From assembly GCA_036346405.1 (NCBI GenBank), contig CM070548.1, positions 58,464,611 to 58,528,610 of the forward strand: a stretch of DNA of 64,000 nucleotides, in the 5' to 3' direction. Origin of the DNA: Phyllostachys edulis (lineage: Eukaryota; Streptophyta; Magnoliopsida; Poales; Poaceae). Shown piece by piece: positions 10,180 through 21,730 of the stretch. A program made the translations under genes and the position numbers. Positions within the stretch are counted from its first letter, which is position 1, and each line of letters begins with the position of its first letter. The notes below the pieces were generated by a model. The model was not told the DNA's origin and did no database searches. It was given only the letters and a program-made list of their open reading frames with translations.

Positions 10180-10735
10180 TTTGTTTTATTATGTAGTGCA
10201 TTCTTTTAGTAGGTAAATAGTTTAGTTAGATAAAATAATAGTGTAAGTAACGCTCGTAGGAAACTGTAGTTAGAGAAAACATAGTAGATCTGCAGCCCGT
10301 ACCCGTCGCCGAAAACTGTAAGTAGCGCTCGTAGGAAACTGCAGTTAGAGAAAACAGAGTAGAAAATCGAAATGTTGTTGATTTGTATGTAAGTAGCAGC
10401 GATAACAAACTTTAGTTAGAGAAAAAATAGTTTATTTTGTAGTTTATTTTTTTGGATAGGTAAATAGTTTATTTAGTTAAATGAGTAGTATAGTAGCACC
10501 CGTAGGAAATTGTAGTTAGAGAAAAAAATAGAAAATCGAAATGTTGTTGATTTGTATGTAAGTAGTAGAGATAAAAACTGTAGTTATAGAAAAAATAGTT
10601 TATTTTGTAGTGTACTTTTTTGGGTAGGTAAATAGTTTATTTAGTTAAATGAGTAGTATAGTAGCACCCGTAGGAAATTGTAGTTAGAGAAAAAAAATAG
10701 AAAATCGAAATGTTGTTTCGGTATGTGCGTGGCCG
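10180..10735. repeat. Tandem repeats in the MULE leader intron
   Basis: The unit gtaggaaactgtagttagag with aaaaaatag recurs about six times (near 10258, 10333, 10405, 10503, 10570, 10671). A longer period of 168 bp, including aaatgagtagtatagtagca, occurs twice (10478 and 10646). Confidence 0.75.
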
Positions 10736-11699
10736 ACTATTATTGGGTGAATAATGCGTGACCGAGCGCATAAGGAGGATGAATTATTTGTATAAACTAA
10801 TTAGTAGAAGTAAATTAGTATGAACTAAGCGACTTACGTAATTGGTAGAAGACCGAATGCCACTTGTAGCATTTGGATTGCAAGTTACCGCCCAAATCGA
10901 TTTTTAGGTTGAATCAATATCGTACTACACGTTCATTGTGGCCTCTGCCTTAGGGAATGAATAGCGTCTTGATCATCTTTGTCGTGTAGTTATCGATGAT
11001 AGGCGAAGGGCCTTACAAATGTAAATTACAATGTAGCAATATTTGCATGTCGTATGCGTTGAAATGACTAATTGCAATGTTAGAAATATTTGCGACCATA
11101 CAATAAGTCATGCTGTACCCACTACATTGAAAGTGCATTACGGTGTTGGCACCGTTCGTGAAGGTCCGTGGGTGTTGACTTGAGTAGTTTTCAAAGAAGC
11201 CACTCTGGTACACGGACGGCGAGAATGCACGAATCGAAGATGTGAAACCTTCGGTGACCCGCACTTCTCTTTGAACCCCGAGGTGTCTGTCGTCGACATA
11301 CAAGGGCTTTGGAGCCGGTCTCCCACGAACATCACCGTGGGAGTTGAGAAGACCGATGCGCATGGCGGCGTGGAAGGGCTTTATAGAAGGATGTCGGCGC
11401 CAGGATATGAGTGTGTGATACTTGTGCAACCATCCCAAAGAAGTCATGCCCCCCACGGATATCATCCGGGTGGTCTGCGACTTCGGTGCCCAAAGATGTT
11501 CTTTGAAGAAGAGGACCCGAGGGTCAGGTTCTGAAGAGTTCAGAGAATGTTGCTTGTGATGAGCCCGACGCGGTACATACAGAGAGGAAGATTGGCCACT
11601 GCATGGTGAGCCTCTGAGACGGTGATGAAGGAGAGCATAGGGATTACATATTGCATCAAATGGAAAGCGATGACCGGATAGCCTTGGTCAAGAGGAAGC

Positions 11700-13725
11700 T
11701 TTAGAAGAAGACGACGAGGACGGTTCCGATGAGGATTGAGCTCCCATCCCCTGAATGGAACAGTTGACATCGAGGGTCTATATGCGCATGACGAGCACGA
11801 ATCGCCGTGGGAGTACCATGCCACGGAGGTTCGGTTGCACTCAATGTTTGCCGATAAGACATACTTGCGGGATGCCATTAAGTGTGGGCTATGTCTATGC
11901 AAATAACGTTTGGGTTGTCAAATCTAGCCAAGAGCGATACACCGCCAAATGCGAGCGGGCGGTTGTCCTTGGCGAGTGCAGCGATAGACCAAATATGAGA
12001 CTCCTTTGGATTGTCTCGAAAGTGGAGCCGCACTCCTGCATGCTCGAGAGTGTTTTGTGCAGACATCGTAACCTAACGTCGACATTCATAGCTAATTTGA
12101 TGTATGGAGAGATAGTGGAGAAGAAGGATATGGAGGCCAAGCACATTATGGTGGCTATTGAGAAGAAATTCAAGTACAAGATCAGCTATGCGAAGGCGTG
12201 GCATGCGAAGCAGAAGGCTTTGGAAAGACGGTTTGGATCTTTTGAGGCGGCGTACGACAACCTTCCTCGTATGCTTGAGGTCTTTGCAGAGAGAAACCCG
12301 CACGCGTATCTTCTTTGTGAAGGACATGCCATCTAAAAAGCCGCGAGGTTTTTTGATATTGCAGAGGGCCTTCGTAGCCTTCGGTCTCTGCATCGAGGCT
12401 TTTAGGCATATGTTGCCCGTGATCTCAGTTGACGGGACCTTTTTGACCGGAAAATACAAGGGGCAAATCCTTACCGCCATAGGCGTTGACGGGAACAATC
12501 AAATTCTGCCATTGGCCATCGCATTTGTCGAAGGTGAGAATGTCGACAGCTGGTTGTGGTTCCTTCGACATCTGAGGGTGGGAGTTGTTGGAGCTCGCCC
12601 TAGTGTGTGTGTGATCCATGATCGCCACGCCGGGATGCTGAAGGCCATAAAAACACTTCAGGAAGACCCAGAGGAGCCGTTCCCTTGGCCGGATATGAGG
12701 AGTAGATGGTGTATTCGCCACTTGGGGGCCAACTTCTTCAAGAAGTTCCCAAAGCAACCGTTGGTGAAGCTATTCAAGAGGTGGCTATCGTAACCAAGAA
12801 TAAATTTGACGCTTATGGGCGCCGCCGATGAACACAGCAAGAAACACGTGGACACGAGAAACCAAGGACCAGAGTCTGAACCTGCTGGTCCGAGGCGGAG
12901 GACCTCGAGGAACACCGAGTGCTTCTCCCACTGGATCGAGGCCTAGCCATTAGACAAGTGGTCTCTGCTGCATGACACAGACGGGGCAAGGTACGGCATA
13001 ATGACCACTAACCTTGCGGAGGTGTACAACTGGGTTCTTAGGGCCTTCGTTCTCGGCCTCTCGCCGCCATCGTGGAAGGTTTTCGCACAAAGACTGTCGA
13101 GTATTTCAGGAGAGGCATGCAAATGCAGACTTCATGCCACCAACCCTCAAACATCAGATTGCTTGAAGATTACGGCATACATGCAAAGAAAGATGAGAAG
13201 GGCGATCGCACATGGTGTACGTGATGGGCAATATGGAGCATCGTTTCGACGTGCTCCAGTGGGATAGAGCCGGATTTGGGACGACTCGTTCTCTTGTCAC
13301 CCACGAGGTATGCCTTGGAGATCATGTCAACGAGCCTAGCTGTACGTGCAACAAACCGAAGCTCTTACACAAGCCATGCTCTCATGTGCTCGCCGCATGT
13401 GGGACTGTGCGTATGGACCATTTGAACTTTGTGGCCGAGGACTTCTTGAAGGAGAGGGTGGTGCAGGCGTGGACTGGTGAGCTTAGGGGCTTCAGGGTTG
13501 TGGGTAACTTCGCCACCTACGATATTGCAAATACGATCTGGATTCCGAATATTGACATCTTTGAAGGGTGGCAAGGGTCGCTTCAGAGTCGTCAGATACC
13601 AATGATATGGACGAAGCACAAGCCGGGCGTTGGGTACACGCTATGCATCATGACCAAGAGGGCACACCCAGACGATGCAAGGCACCGGAGCAAAGAGGCA
13701 CCGCTATGGTTTATGTTAGCACTTC
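11700..13725 (+). pseudogene. Decayed MURA-type MULE transposase
   Basis: Domains appear in the normal order across several frames. A MuDR DNA-binding-like part is at about 11835-12000 (DKTYLRDAIK, then VVKSSQERYTAKCE). A helix-rich linker follows (KYKISYAKAWHAKQKAL, FGSFEAAYDNLPRML). The MULE catalytic core is at about 12420-12790: VISVDGTFLTGKYKG with the first acidic residue, VIHDRHAGMLKAI with the second, and CIRHLGANFF. Then comes TTNLAEVYNWVLR. A SWIM-type zinc motif is at about 13330-13405 (CTCNKPKLLHKPCSHVLAAC), and RNDMDEA-like sequence at 13605. Frame changes near 12330, 12790 and 13200, plus stops, prevent a full product. The family excises and inserts MULEs; this copy could only be mobilised in trans. 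Confidence 0.85.
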
Positions 13726-13799
13726 TTCCGGTGTGCAAAGTGGGACGAAAATTACAAATCAGTGTACATTGTCATTTGTATTTTGTATTGTTTATGTAA

Positions 13800-14037
13800 C
13801 TGTTCTACTACTACCCAATTTTCGTTTGATGTACGTAATGCCATAAGACATGTATCGTATGTTGCACGTAATGTTTATTTAAGTGTTGTAGTACTATAAC
13901 TTTTTCATTAGTTTTAGAAAGACTGTCCTGGTAGGCTAGTACTCTTTGATTTCTTTGTTTGCAAGTTAAATTTACCCATTTGTTACACTCGATGTTTTAT
14001 TTCCGCGTGTTTGCTAACTTCAAGTTGTTTTGTAGGT
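13800..14037 (+). other. Spacer or intron between MURA and the plant mobile domain
   Basis: AT-rich, no ORF, ending ttgttttgtag just before the ATG at 14039. It has the look of an intron with a polypyrimidine tract and acceptor, which would place the mobile-domain exons in the same transcription unit as MURA. Confidence 0.4.
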
Positions 14038-14655
14038 ATGGCTCACGGATCGGACTGGAGTTTCGGCCTGCTGGAGGAGCGCATCGACCGGCTACATCGC
14101 ACGTCGCGTCGTCGTCCCCTCATCTCCGGGGCTACCGACGCGATCGTGTTGGGGGTGATCCGCGACGCGACACCTCGGGTGGCTGGAGGCTAGACCCACG
14201 CCGACGAACCAGTTAGTATACGTCGACACTATCTTCTCGCCATACGCATCTTCAGATCGACCTTTTGTTCTTTTCGCAGTGGCGTTCTCGGTCTACTACC
14301 TATCGCCGGATGGTGCAGCCACGGACGAGACGAGCCGCCGGCAGACCAGCCATCGACGACGGAGACGCCCATGCCGGCCGGGCGGTCACGACGCTTCCGC
14401 TCGACCGCTCCTGGCGACAACTCTTGTGGATCGGTGGCGACCAGAGACTCACACTTTCCATCTCCCATTCGGGGAGATGGCCCCTACCCTGCAGGACGTC
14501 TCCCTGTTTCTTGGCCTCCCTATTGCGGGAGGTGCCGCCTTCCCGCAGGAGCCTCTGGACAACTGGCGCGACGATGCTCAAGCAGTGTTTCAGGAGTCCT
14601 CCCACTGGCTTTGGCGCCCAAGGCCTAATTTATTTCAGAGTAATTGTCGTATTTA
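14038..14655 (+). pseudogene. Plant mobile domain (PMD, aminotransferase-like) segment of the MULE
   Basis: The clearest stretch is at 14420-14640: DRWRPETHTFHLPFGEMA, TLQDVSLFLGLPIAGG and WRDDAQAVFQESSHWL. These match the N-terminal signature of the PMD family, found both in MULE/gypsy cargo and in host MAIL/MAIN proteins. Two upstream segments (LLEERIDRLHRTSRRR at 14075 and VAFSVYYLSPD at 14278) are separated by a possible intron (about 14215-14277). The frame stops at 14654-14656, long before the normal length of several hundred residues, so it is truncated. Confidence 0.7.
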
Positions 14656-15196
14656 ATTTGTGATAGAATTTTGACCCAAGTGGTGAGGAGGCCAAGAATA
14701 CATCTTGAGCAGCCCAGCATTTGAGAGCAATAAACAATAATCTAAATCTGAGCATTATGCTAATTTATTTTGTTGTTAATCTTACAACGATACCATTGAG
14801 TTAATCTTACAGTGATACCATTGAGTCACTTACCTTATGCTAACTATGTTGAGTTGCATTACATTCCTAGTTTCCATAGATAGCAAGTAAGCGAGATGGC
14901 ATCGCACTGTCTTCACCGCCGTCATTGACGTCGCCGAATGCGTCTGGATCTTCGAGGAAAGTGCATCAGTGAGATAGCAGAGGAATATCGAAAATGCCTA
15001 AGGGCTGAATGACCATCATGGCCGTTAGTACCCTGGGGTCCCTCTGCTTCCTAAGAAAGCAGCGACAGCATTCCGGACCACCTGCGGTATACTTGGAAGG
15101 GAACGGATCCCTATCACCACACAGAGATAGAAGTCCCTAACGGATGTAGAGAAAGCGCAGTTGTGGACTAAAATTACAACGCCATTCGATATCCCA

Positions 15197-18100
15197 TGTC
15201 GGGACCTAAAAATACATCTCAGGAACCCTCTGTGTATACTGAACTAGTCCCAGATCAGTAGCTAGCTCACACAGGAAACAGTGATGAAATACCATCCATT
15301 TATTTGATTTAACTAAAAAGATCTCAGAGTACAAATAGTAATAATAACTGGACTTTATGGTCAACGTTTAATTAACTTGCCACACAGGGCTAAAGAAACA
15401 AATAAACTCTTGCAGCAGAACAAAACTTCTTCAAAAGGCCAATCAACATGCCCACAGGCAATCGAGTGGAGAACGCATCCTAATCCGCAAAACCTTCATA
15501 GTCCTCCTTCTGAAAGAACTCTTGGGCAGCTTCATATTCTTCAACTGCTGATTAAACAGAGGGCACAAGCCATGAGTACTTTTGAATATACTCAGCAAAC
15601 CGTAGGGAAATGTATGCAAATAGTATTCATGCATAGCCTGACAAAGTTAGTCAGATAGTTCTTTTGCGTAAAGCAAAGATTTACTTATAAATACAATAAA
15701 TAGATTGAAATGCGTAGTTGAAAACAATAATAAATAATTAAACAATTTCTTTGAAACGACTAGTGAACTTCCTATTCAGTTCCCAACCCAAACAAAAAAA
15801 TAAGTGAATCCCCAATTCACCAATCGACACAGACCACCAAGTGAATTATCCGTTCACCAAACAAACATTATATTCATCAAGTGAACTTCTCATCCACACT
15901 CCGACTCATTTTTAAAGAAACTCTATCTCCGTGTGAAATCCCCAAGCACGTCCATAACCGCGGACACGGCTATTCAAATAGTTTTACACTCTGTAGAGGT
16001 TGTATAGCTTTCCTCATATGACACGACTTCTCTAGTTTGTTTGGTATCCGTCGATACCACTGCTCACTACCTTAGGTAAGCAGTCTAGAGCACGTGACAA
16101 GGCCTTTGCAAAGCTCCTTCTTAACCCGATTACGCGCTAAGGTTTCAACATCAATGTCTTTCCGACTGACGGGGCCCCCTCTTCTTACTGTGAGAATACG
16201 TTTCCCATAACTCACGCTTTCCACGACAGAACCAAAATTAAGACATTGCTAATTAGTTAGCTAGGTCTGTCCCATACCAGACATGTGGTTGTACGGTTAA
16301 GGCCCAGTTCAATGACGCACATGATTAAGTTCTTGACAAATTACTCAGTCGAGACTACTACAAACCCACAACATGTTACATCCACATCCCCACTATCCAC
16401 TAACCACTCGCCCGAGCGAAAACCATTTTGTTTAACTAAAACCAATGACCAACCCTATCATGTCACACAAATTTTAATAGTAGTGGCTAACCACCATGAT
16501 TTCATATATCATTAAATCAAGATTAATCATTATGACACATGTGATAATGAACCCATTGTAACTAAGCAGAACTAAGCATCTATACGATACCCATGTTGGC
16601 GATATGAATATGTCCAACTAAAATTATCCACGCTAGGGTGACAAAGGATTCATGGCATTCAAATAATCCAAAGGTGGCATAATGACAATAGGTAATACCT
16701 AATCCCAAAATAATTTGTATAAAAATAGCATGCAATTGTATAAAACAATATACTTTTGAAATCATAGGTTCAATATGATCAAAGGACTACAGCTTGCCTT
16801 GGAATAAATCTTGAGATTGATCCTGATCTTGGTAGACTCCTCCTTGCTCAAAGCTTCCCGAAGTATTAATGTCTAATCGCAAACAAGGCAAATAAACCAA
16901 ATAAATAAATAACAGAGGCAGAACAAACTCCAAAAATTAAATAAAAATCTCAGATAAATAGATCTTGAATTTAGATGAATTTAGGAATTTGAATGGACTC
17001 AATCGGAGTTCGAATGCAAAAAGATATGAGCTCTGGAAGATTCACATGAAATGATAGAATCGGAATTTCAGAATTTGGGGAATTGTTTCTCTGAAGGAAA
17101 AACAATTAATTGAGTCATGCTAACATCATCGATGATTTTCAGCTGAAAGATAATAAGAAATATGAATTTGACAAGTTGGGCCCACTGTCAATGGCATGGT
17201 GCATGGTGGACTGGATCCATGGACCTTTTAGATCGGGTGGGGTTTGGATCTGCCACATGGGATGATGACTGGATGTGACAAGGATGCCACAGGGGCTAAT
17301 AAGGTGACATGGCTGCTGATGTGGAGAAGTGAGGTGGCAAAGGCGAAAAACGGAGCAACCATGCCCGGCGACTGAAGGAGCTCACGGGTGATGATGAAAA
17401 CGGCAACGCACGGTCGTCCGAAGAAAACCAAAGTGATCACCAGGACAAGGACGACACAGGGAACTCCAGGAGATGATTGGGACGACCGGAGACAAGCTTG
17501 AACGGTTGAGGGAAGGAATTGACCGACGTTGAAGGAGAAGCTCGGTGGCGGAGTACCTTGGTAATGGAGAGGCCAAAAGAAAGCGGGGATTAGATGAGAA
17601 TAAGCTTGGGCACGATACGACGCACAAAAAGGGCAAAAGGGCTCACCGGGGTATAGATCGGTTAAAGGGTGACGACGGTCGTTTGTCAGACAAACACGAC
17701 AACGGTGAAGGAGAGGTCCGCGACCAAAGGCAATGGCGTCACGGTGAAGCCCTCGATGATGCGGTCCCGGAGACGGTGGCGGCTTAAGTAGAGACGGACC
17801 AACGACGATGAATTTCGCCGGAGAAGAAGCTTTGGCAGCCTTCTATCTTTCGGCGATGGCGGCGCAAAGAAGACGAGATCGAGACCGGGCTTTTAGGGTT
17901 TGGAGAGAGGACGACAGTGCACATGAATTGACGCGGAGGCACTACTTTAAATAGCACTGGAGCTAGGGTTTCCAAAGGAGCCGATGGCGCTGTTCAACGT
18001 GAAGAACGCGAACACCAGGAGCGAGAGCCCCGGTTGAAGACGATAGGAACGTGGCCAGCTGGGCCCACGGGCAAAGGAATAAAAGAAAAAGGATTGGAGG

Positions 18101-18662
18101 CTTTAGCTGGGCTTGCGCAAAAGAAAAGCCGAAGGCGGCCGGCTAGGCTTCACACGAGTGACTAGGCCCAAGGGAAAACGGATCGTGGGGTGGCTTCTCA
18201 CCGCTCATGTGTGCCGTGAAAAACGGAGGAGGAGCCGGGCTTTAGCCACGCGAGAAACTACTATTGAAAAGGAAATGGCAGTCCCGCCAGAAAACAAAAC
18301 GAATGTACGAAAACCGAAATGGGCTAAGAAAATAGAAACGGGCCGGAGAGGAGATTGAGCCCAGGAGACTTTTCTGAGATTTCTATTAGTTTTATTTTTT
18401 TATATAAAATAGCAGAAAATCCAAATAGCAACTAGAAAATGGCAAATGCACTCGGAAAAATTCTAGAAAAATCTAAAAAATATATCCAAGCACATAGAAT
18501 CCAAATAAAATAATTTTGATAATAGTTGATGTTGAGATTAATCATATTAAATTATTTTTGAACTCTGAAAATTCCAATTAAGCTTTAACTTTACCAGAAA
18601 AAATTCAAATGGTTATTTTTCTTTTTAAAACTTTAAAACAGACCAAATTTTGGGATGTTACA
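15197..18662 (-). mobile_element. Gypsy solo LTR, minus orientation, TSD tccca
   Basis: It starts tgtcgggacc and ends gggatgttaca on the plus strand, that is TGTAAC...CGACA on its own strand, 3466 bp. The 5-bp flanks 15192-15196 and 18663-18667 are both tccca. No internal retroviral sequence or second LTR remains, so it is a solo LTR. A TATA-like TATTTAAA is on the minus strand at 17946-17953. The interrupted sequence is a CACTA ORF2 gene. Confidence 0.92.
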
Positions 18663-19920
18663 TCCCAACAGAAATCTAGGGACTCGTGCGACGGCAGGCG
18701 TTCCTCGCGATGGGAAAAACGTGGAAGACCTTCAAGAGCAAGCTTGTCACGAAGTATGTGAACAAGGATCGAACGCCCTGCACGAAATATCGTTTTGTGT
18801 CATCGGATACATGGGATGCCTTTGTGCGGATGAAGACGATAGCCGAATTTTATTAGCAAAGTGCGACACACAAAGCTATCCAGGCACAAAACACTCACCC
18901 CCACAGACTAGGCACCGCTAGGTACACGGATAAAATCTCGCAATGGATAAGTGAGGACGATGTGGCGATCCAGTTAGAGGTCTCCCTGCCATTTGCCGGG
19001 ATCATAGACGAGTGCACCTGAAATTGGTTAAGAGCGAGGGCCTCAACCACATCATCGAGCACCATCTCTTTCACAAACCCGGTAGACGAGGGAGTGTCCC
19101 AATGTCTGGTAAGGTATGTCGAACTACCTAGTTGTTAATAAGTCTGTAACTTCATAGGGTCTAAAATAACATGATGGTCTCTTGCAGCAAACATTGAGTA
19201 CCCAATCTTCCCAAGGCTCCTTTGAAGCAGTCAGGGAGAAGGATATACTATCCACGACCTTGGGAAACAAGGAGCACCCGGGTCGCACACGAGGTTTTGG
19301 GGTTTATGTACCTTGGAGGTAGGGGTTCCCACACGACTCCGAGGTGTACAGGAGTCAGAAGAGATCCAAGGCTGAGCGCGAGGCACAGTTGGAAGAGAAG
19401 ATTAGTGCACAATTTCAAGGACAGCTAACATCATTGCAGGAACAAATGAATCAACTCATCAACAAGTCGCAAGTTGCCCCTGTGATTTTGGGCACCAATC
19501 CCCCTCAACATCGGAGTAGTGTCGCATCCACGCTTGCACTTTCTGAATTTGGCGACGTTCAATTACTATCGACGTCATCCAGGTAATGTCCATCTCTAGA
19601 ATGCTCCAAAGATAGACCTATAGGTTGCCTTAGCTAATTGTGTATCGTTTTGTTGGAGTCCAAGCCTTGTAGGCTCCAAGTGAGGTTGGTTGGGTCCATT
19701 TCTGTTGAGGCTGGGCGGGGGGGTGGTGTTTCCATTCCAGGAAGGGACAGTGGTGCACGGTGTCCAGTTGGTGCAGGGTTACGCCAAGGACCAGGTGGAT
19801 ATGGTACATGATAATTTCATGGCCTTCCCGCTAGAGAAGCGCCCAAAAGAAGACATCGTAACACTAGGGGATGTCTTGTATACTTATGTCTAGTGGCCTA
19901 AGAGGGATATCGCCCTTAAC

Positions 19921-20326
19921 CCTGTAGTGCCGCGATCTCCACACGACGACCATGCCTCTCTAACAGTACCTTCGATGACTCCACCTCAACCCCTACTTCA
20001 GAAGGCCTCCGTATCGGCTTCCATGGAGACAACGTCGAAGAAACAATAAAAGCGTGCCGAGTTGTCCCCCCCAATACGTATATCACGCGAGGCACTAAAG
20101 CCAAATCGAAGAAGATTAACACGCCTGTAGTGCCACGATCTCCACACGACCATGCCTCTCCAACAGAACCCTCAATGACTCCACCTCAACCCTTGCTTCA
20201 GAAGGTCTCCGTATCGGCTACCATGGATATGACGCCGAAGAAACAAGAAAAGCGTGTCGAGTCGTTTTTCTAGAAGACGTGTAGCAGGCAAGGCACTAAG
20301 GCCAAATCAAAAAAGATTAAGATGCC
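19921..20326 (+). repeat. 203-bp tandem duplication inside CACTA ORF2
   Basis: The segment from cctgtagtgc at 19921 repeats from 20124 with about ten differences. Shared blocks include actccacctcaacccc, cagaaggcctccgtatcggc and ggcactaaagccaaatc. It encodes a Pro/Ser/Lys-rich linker. Confidence 0.85.
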
Positions 20327-21730
20327 TCACAAGCCCGGGACGTTCTCCCTCGGAATGTCGTTGGTCTCCGACACAATGTTACGCCACACTGGTTTGGCTT
20401 GTGGGACTTTGCATGCCTGGTACATACGGCAGACCGACGAGGCCATGGAAGACTGACCTACTGGATTCACCATCAGCTACACATAGAACTATTTCCTCCA
20501 CAAGCCGGGCTACTTCCCCGTGGGCTTTAAAGACTTATTTGATCAATTCAACCTCGGCGCCCTCGATGCCTCACTCCTACGATGTTGGACACTGTAAGTG
20601 TGTACAATCAAGTTCTACATTCATGCAATACCGATAAATGTTATAACTCATTGCTTATGTATAAATACATGATGCAAGAAGCCCGACGATCGCAAGAACC
20701 GATGGGTTTCCTCGACCCACATTTGATCTCTAAGCAATGTATCAACCTTGACACATCCTACGTCGAGAAATACATAATGAAGGCGTTGCTTGCTCACTGC
20801 GATAAGGACTACATACTGGTGCCCTACAATTAGGGGTAAGTGCTTCACTAGTTGCTATACAAATTTCATTTGTACTTTATACGCAACGCGAACTTAGGTT
20901 TAATGACTATAGCGACATACTTAAGTGACACTCGATCCTTTTAGTCATTGTACCAAAGTGGAACAATGTAATATACCTTGATTCCCTAGTTGAAAAAAAA
21001 CCACGACTTCACCCTTGTGCAAAAGTACTCGACATGTATGCTCATTTTCTTCATACGTAACTCTAATGTAGTCTTCCTTCGTTTGAAATGTTCGTGGATA
21101 ACGTTTTGGAATCACGTAGATCGTTCAACGCCTATGTTGCCGGGGGAGGGATACAAAATGAACCGAGTGCCACACTGTGACACATGACGCGATTTTCGAT
21201 ATCCGCTAAATCACAATAATGCTATATCACACTTCATAACCTGACATCTCAAACTGACTATACCTATATATGTAATTCTATTTTTGCAGTGCCATTAGCA
21301 ATTGCAAGGCAACGTATATGCATTCTACGTTTGTCGTCATATGCAGGAAATCATGAGTGCTAAGACGAAGGATCTAGAGGTTTGTCAGTCAATCTCGCAA
21401 TAATTATTCGCTAATTATGAATTTAAATATATGTGCTTACTACTTTACTCCTAGCAACAGGGCATGTCAATTGAAGCAAGTGCCTTCGATGTGGACAAAC
21501 TCTTAGACGTTCGAGGACAGCTCACCTTCTTCATCACGGGGGAGATCATTAACCAGAATGGAGAGTTTCACCCCGGCGACACCGATTTATTGTAATTCAC
21601 TTTGAGTTGTAATTCAATTATAACTCTAGCGACAATACATGAACTTTCTTTTGCAATTGATTTTGAGCTATGAATCACTGAGTTGTATATCTGTGATTTA
21701 TCTGTTTTCTGCTTGCTTATTTTCACAGGG

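Larger units (their letters stand above)
9790..14655 (+). mobile_element. MULE (Mutator-like element), degenerate, with plant mobile domain
   Basis: The 5' part has inverted copies of tcgcccaa / ttgggcgat between 9810 and 9960, then a TATA box (tatataagcg, about 10023), a purine-rich leader and a long repetitive first intron. A MURA pseudogene and a plant-mobile-domain segment follow. I could not find a matching terminal inverted repeat or 9-bp target duplication at the right side, so the limits are approximate and the 3' end is probably lost. Confidence 0.65.
14890..21597 (+). pseudogene. Decayed CACTA ORF2 (Transposase_24 plus Ulp1-like protease), split by a solo LTR
   Basis: Before the insertion, about 15080-15190 resembles the entry to a Transposase_24 domain (RERIPITTHRE). 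After it, 18700-18920 continues with WKTFKSKLVTKYVNKDRTP and HPHRLGTA. A coiled coil follows at 19360-19580 (LTSLQEQMNQLINKSQ). A conserved ORF2 block is at 19740-19890 (GTVVHGVQLVQGYA, LGDVLYTYV). A Pro/Ser-rich linker carries a 203-bp tandem duplication. An Ulp1 (C48)-like part runs from 20540: LFDQFNLGALDASLLRCW, VGFLDP-like MGFLDPHLISKQ and KDYILVPYN. At 20925 the catalytic His is kept (HSILLVIVPKW) with its Trp neighbour lost, LDS keeps the Asp, and at 21300 the QGN-xx-FYVC block has lost the catalytic Cys. Several stops are present. Confidence 0.75.
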
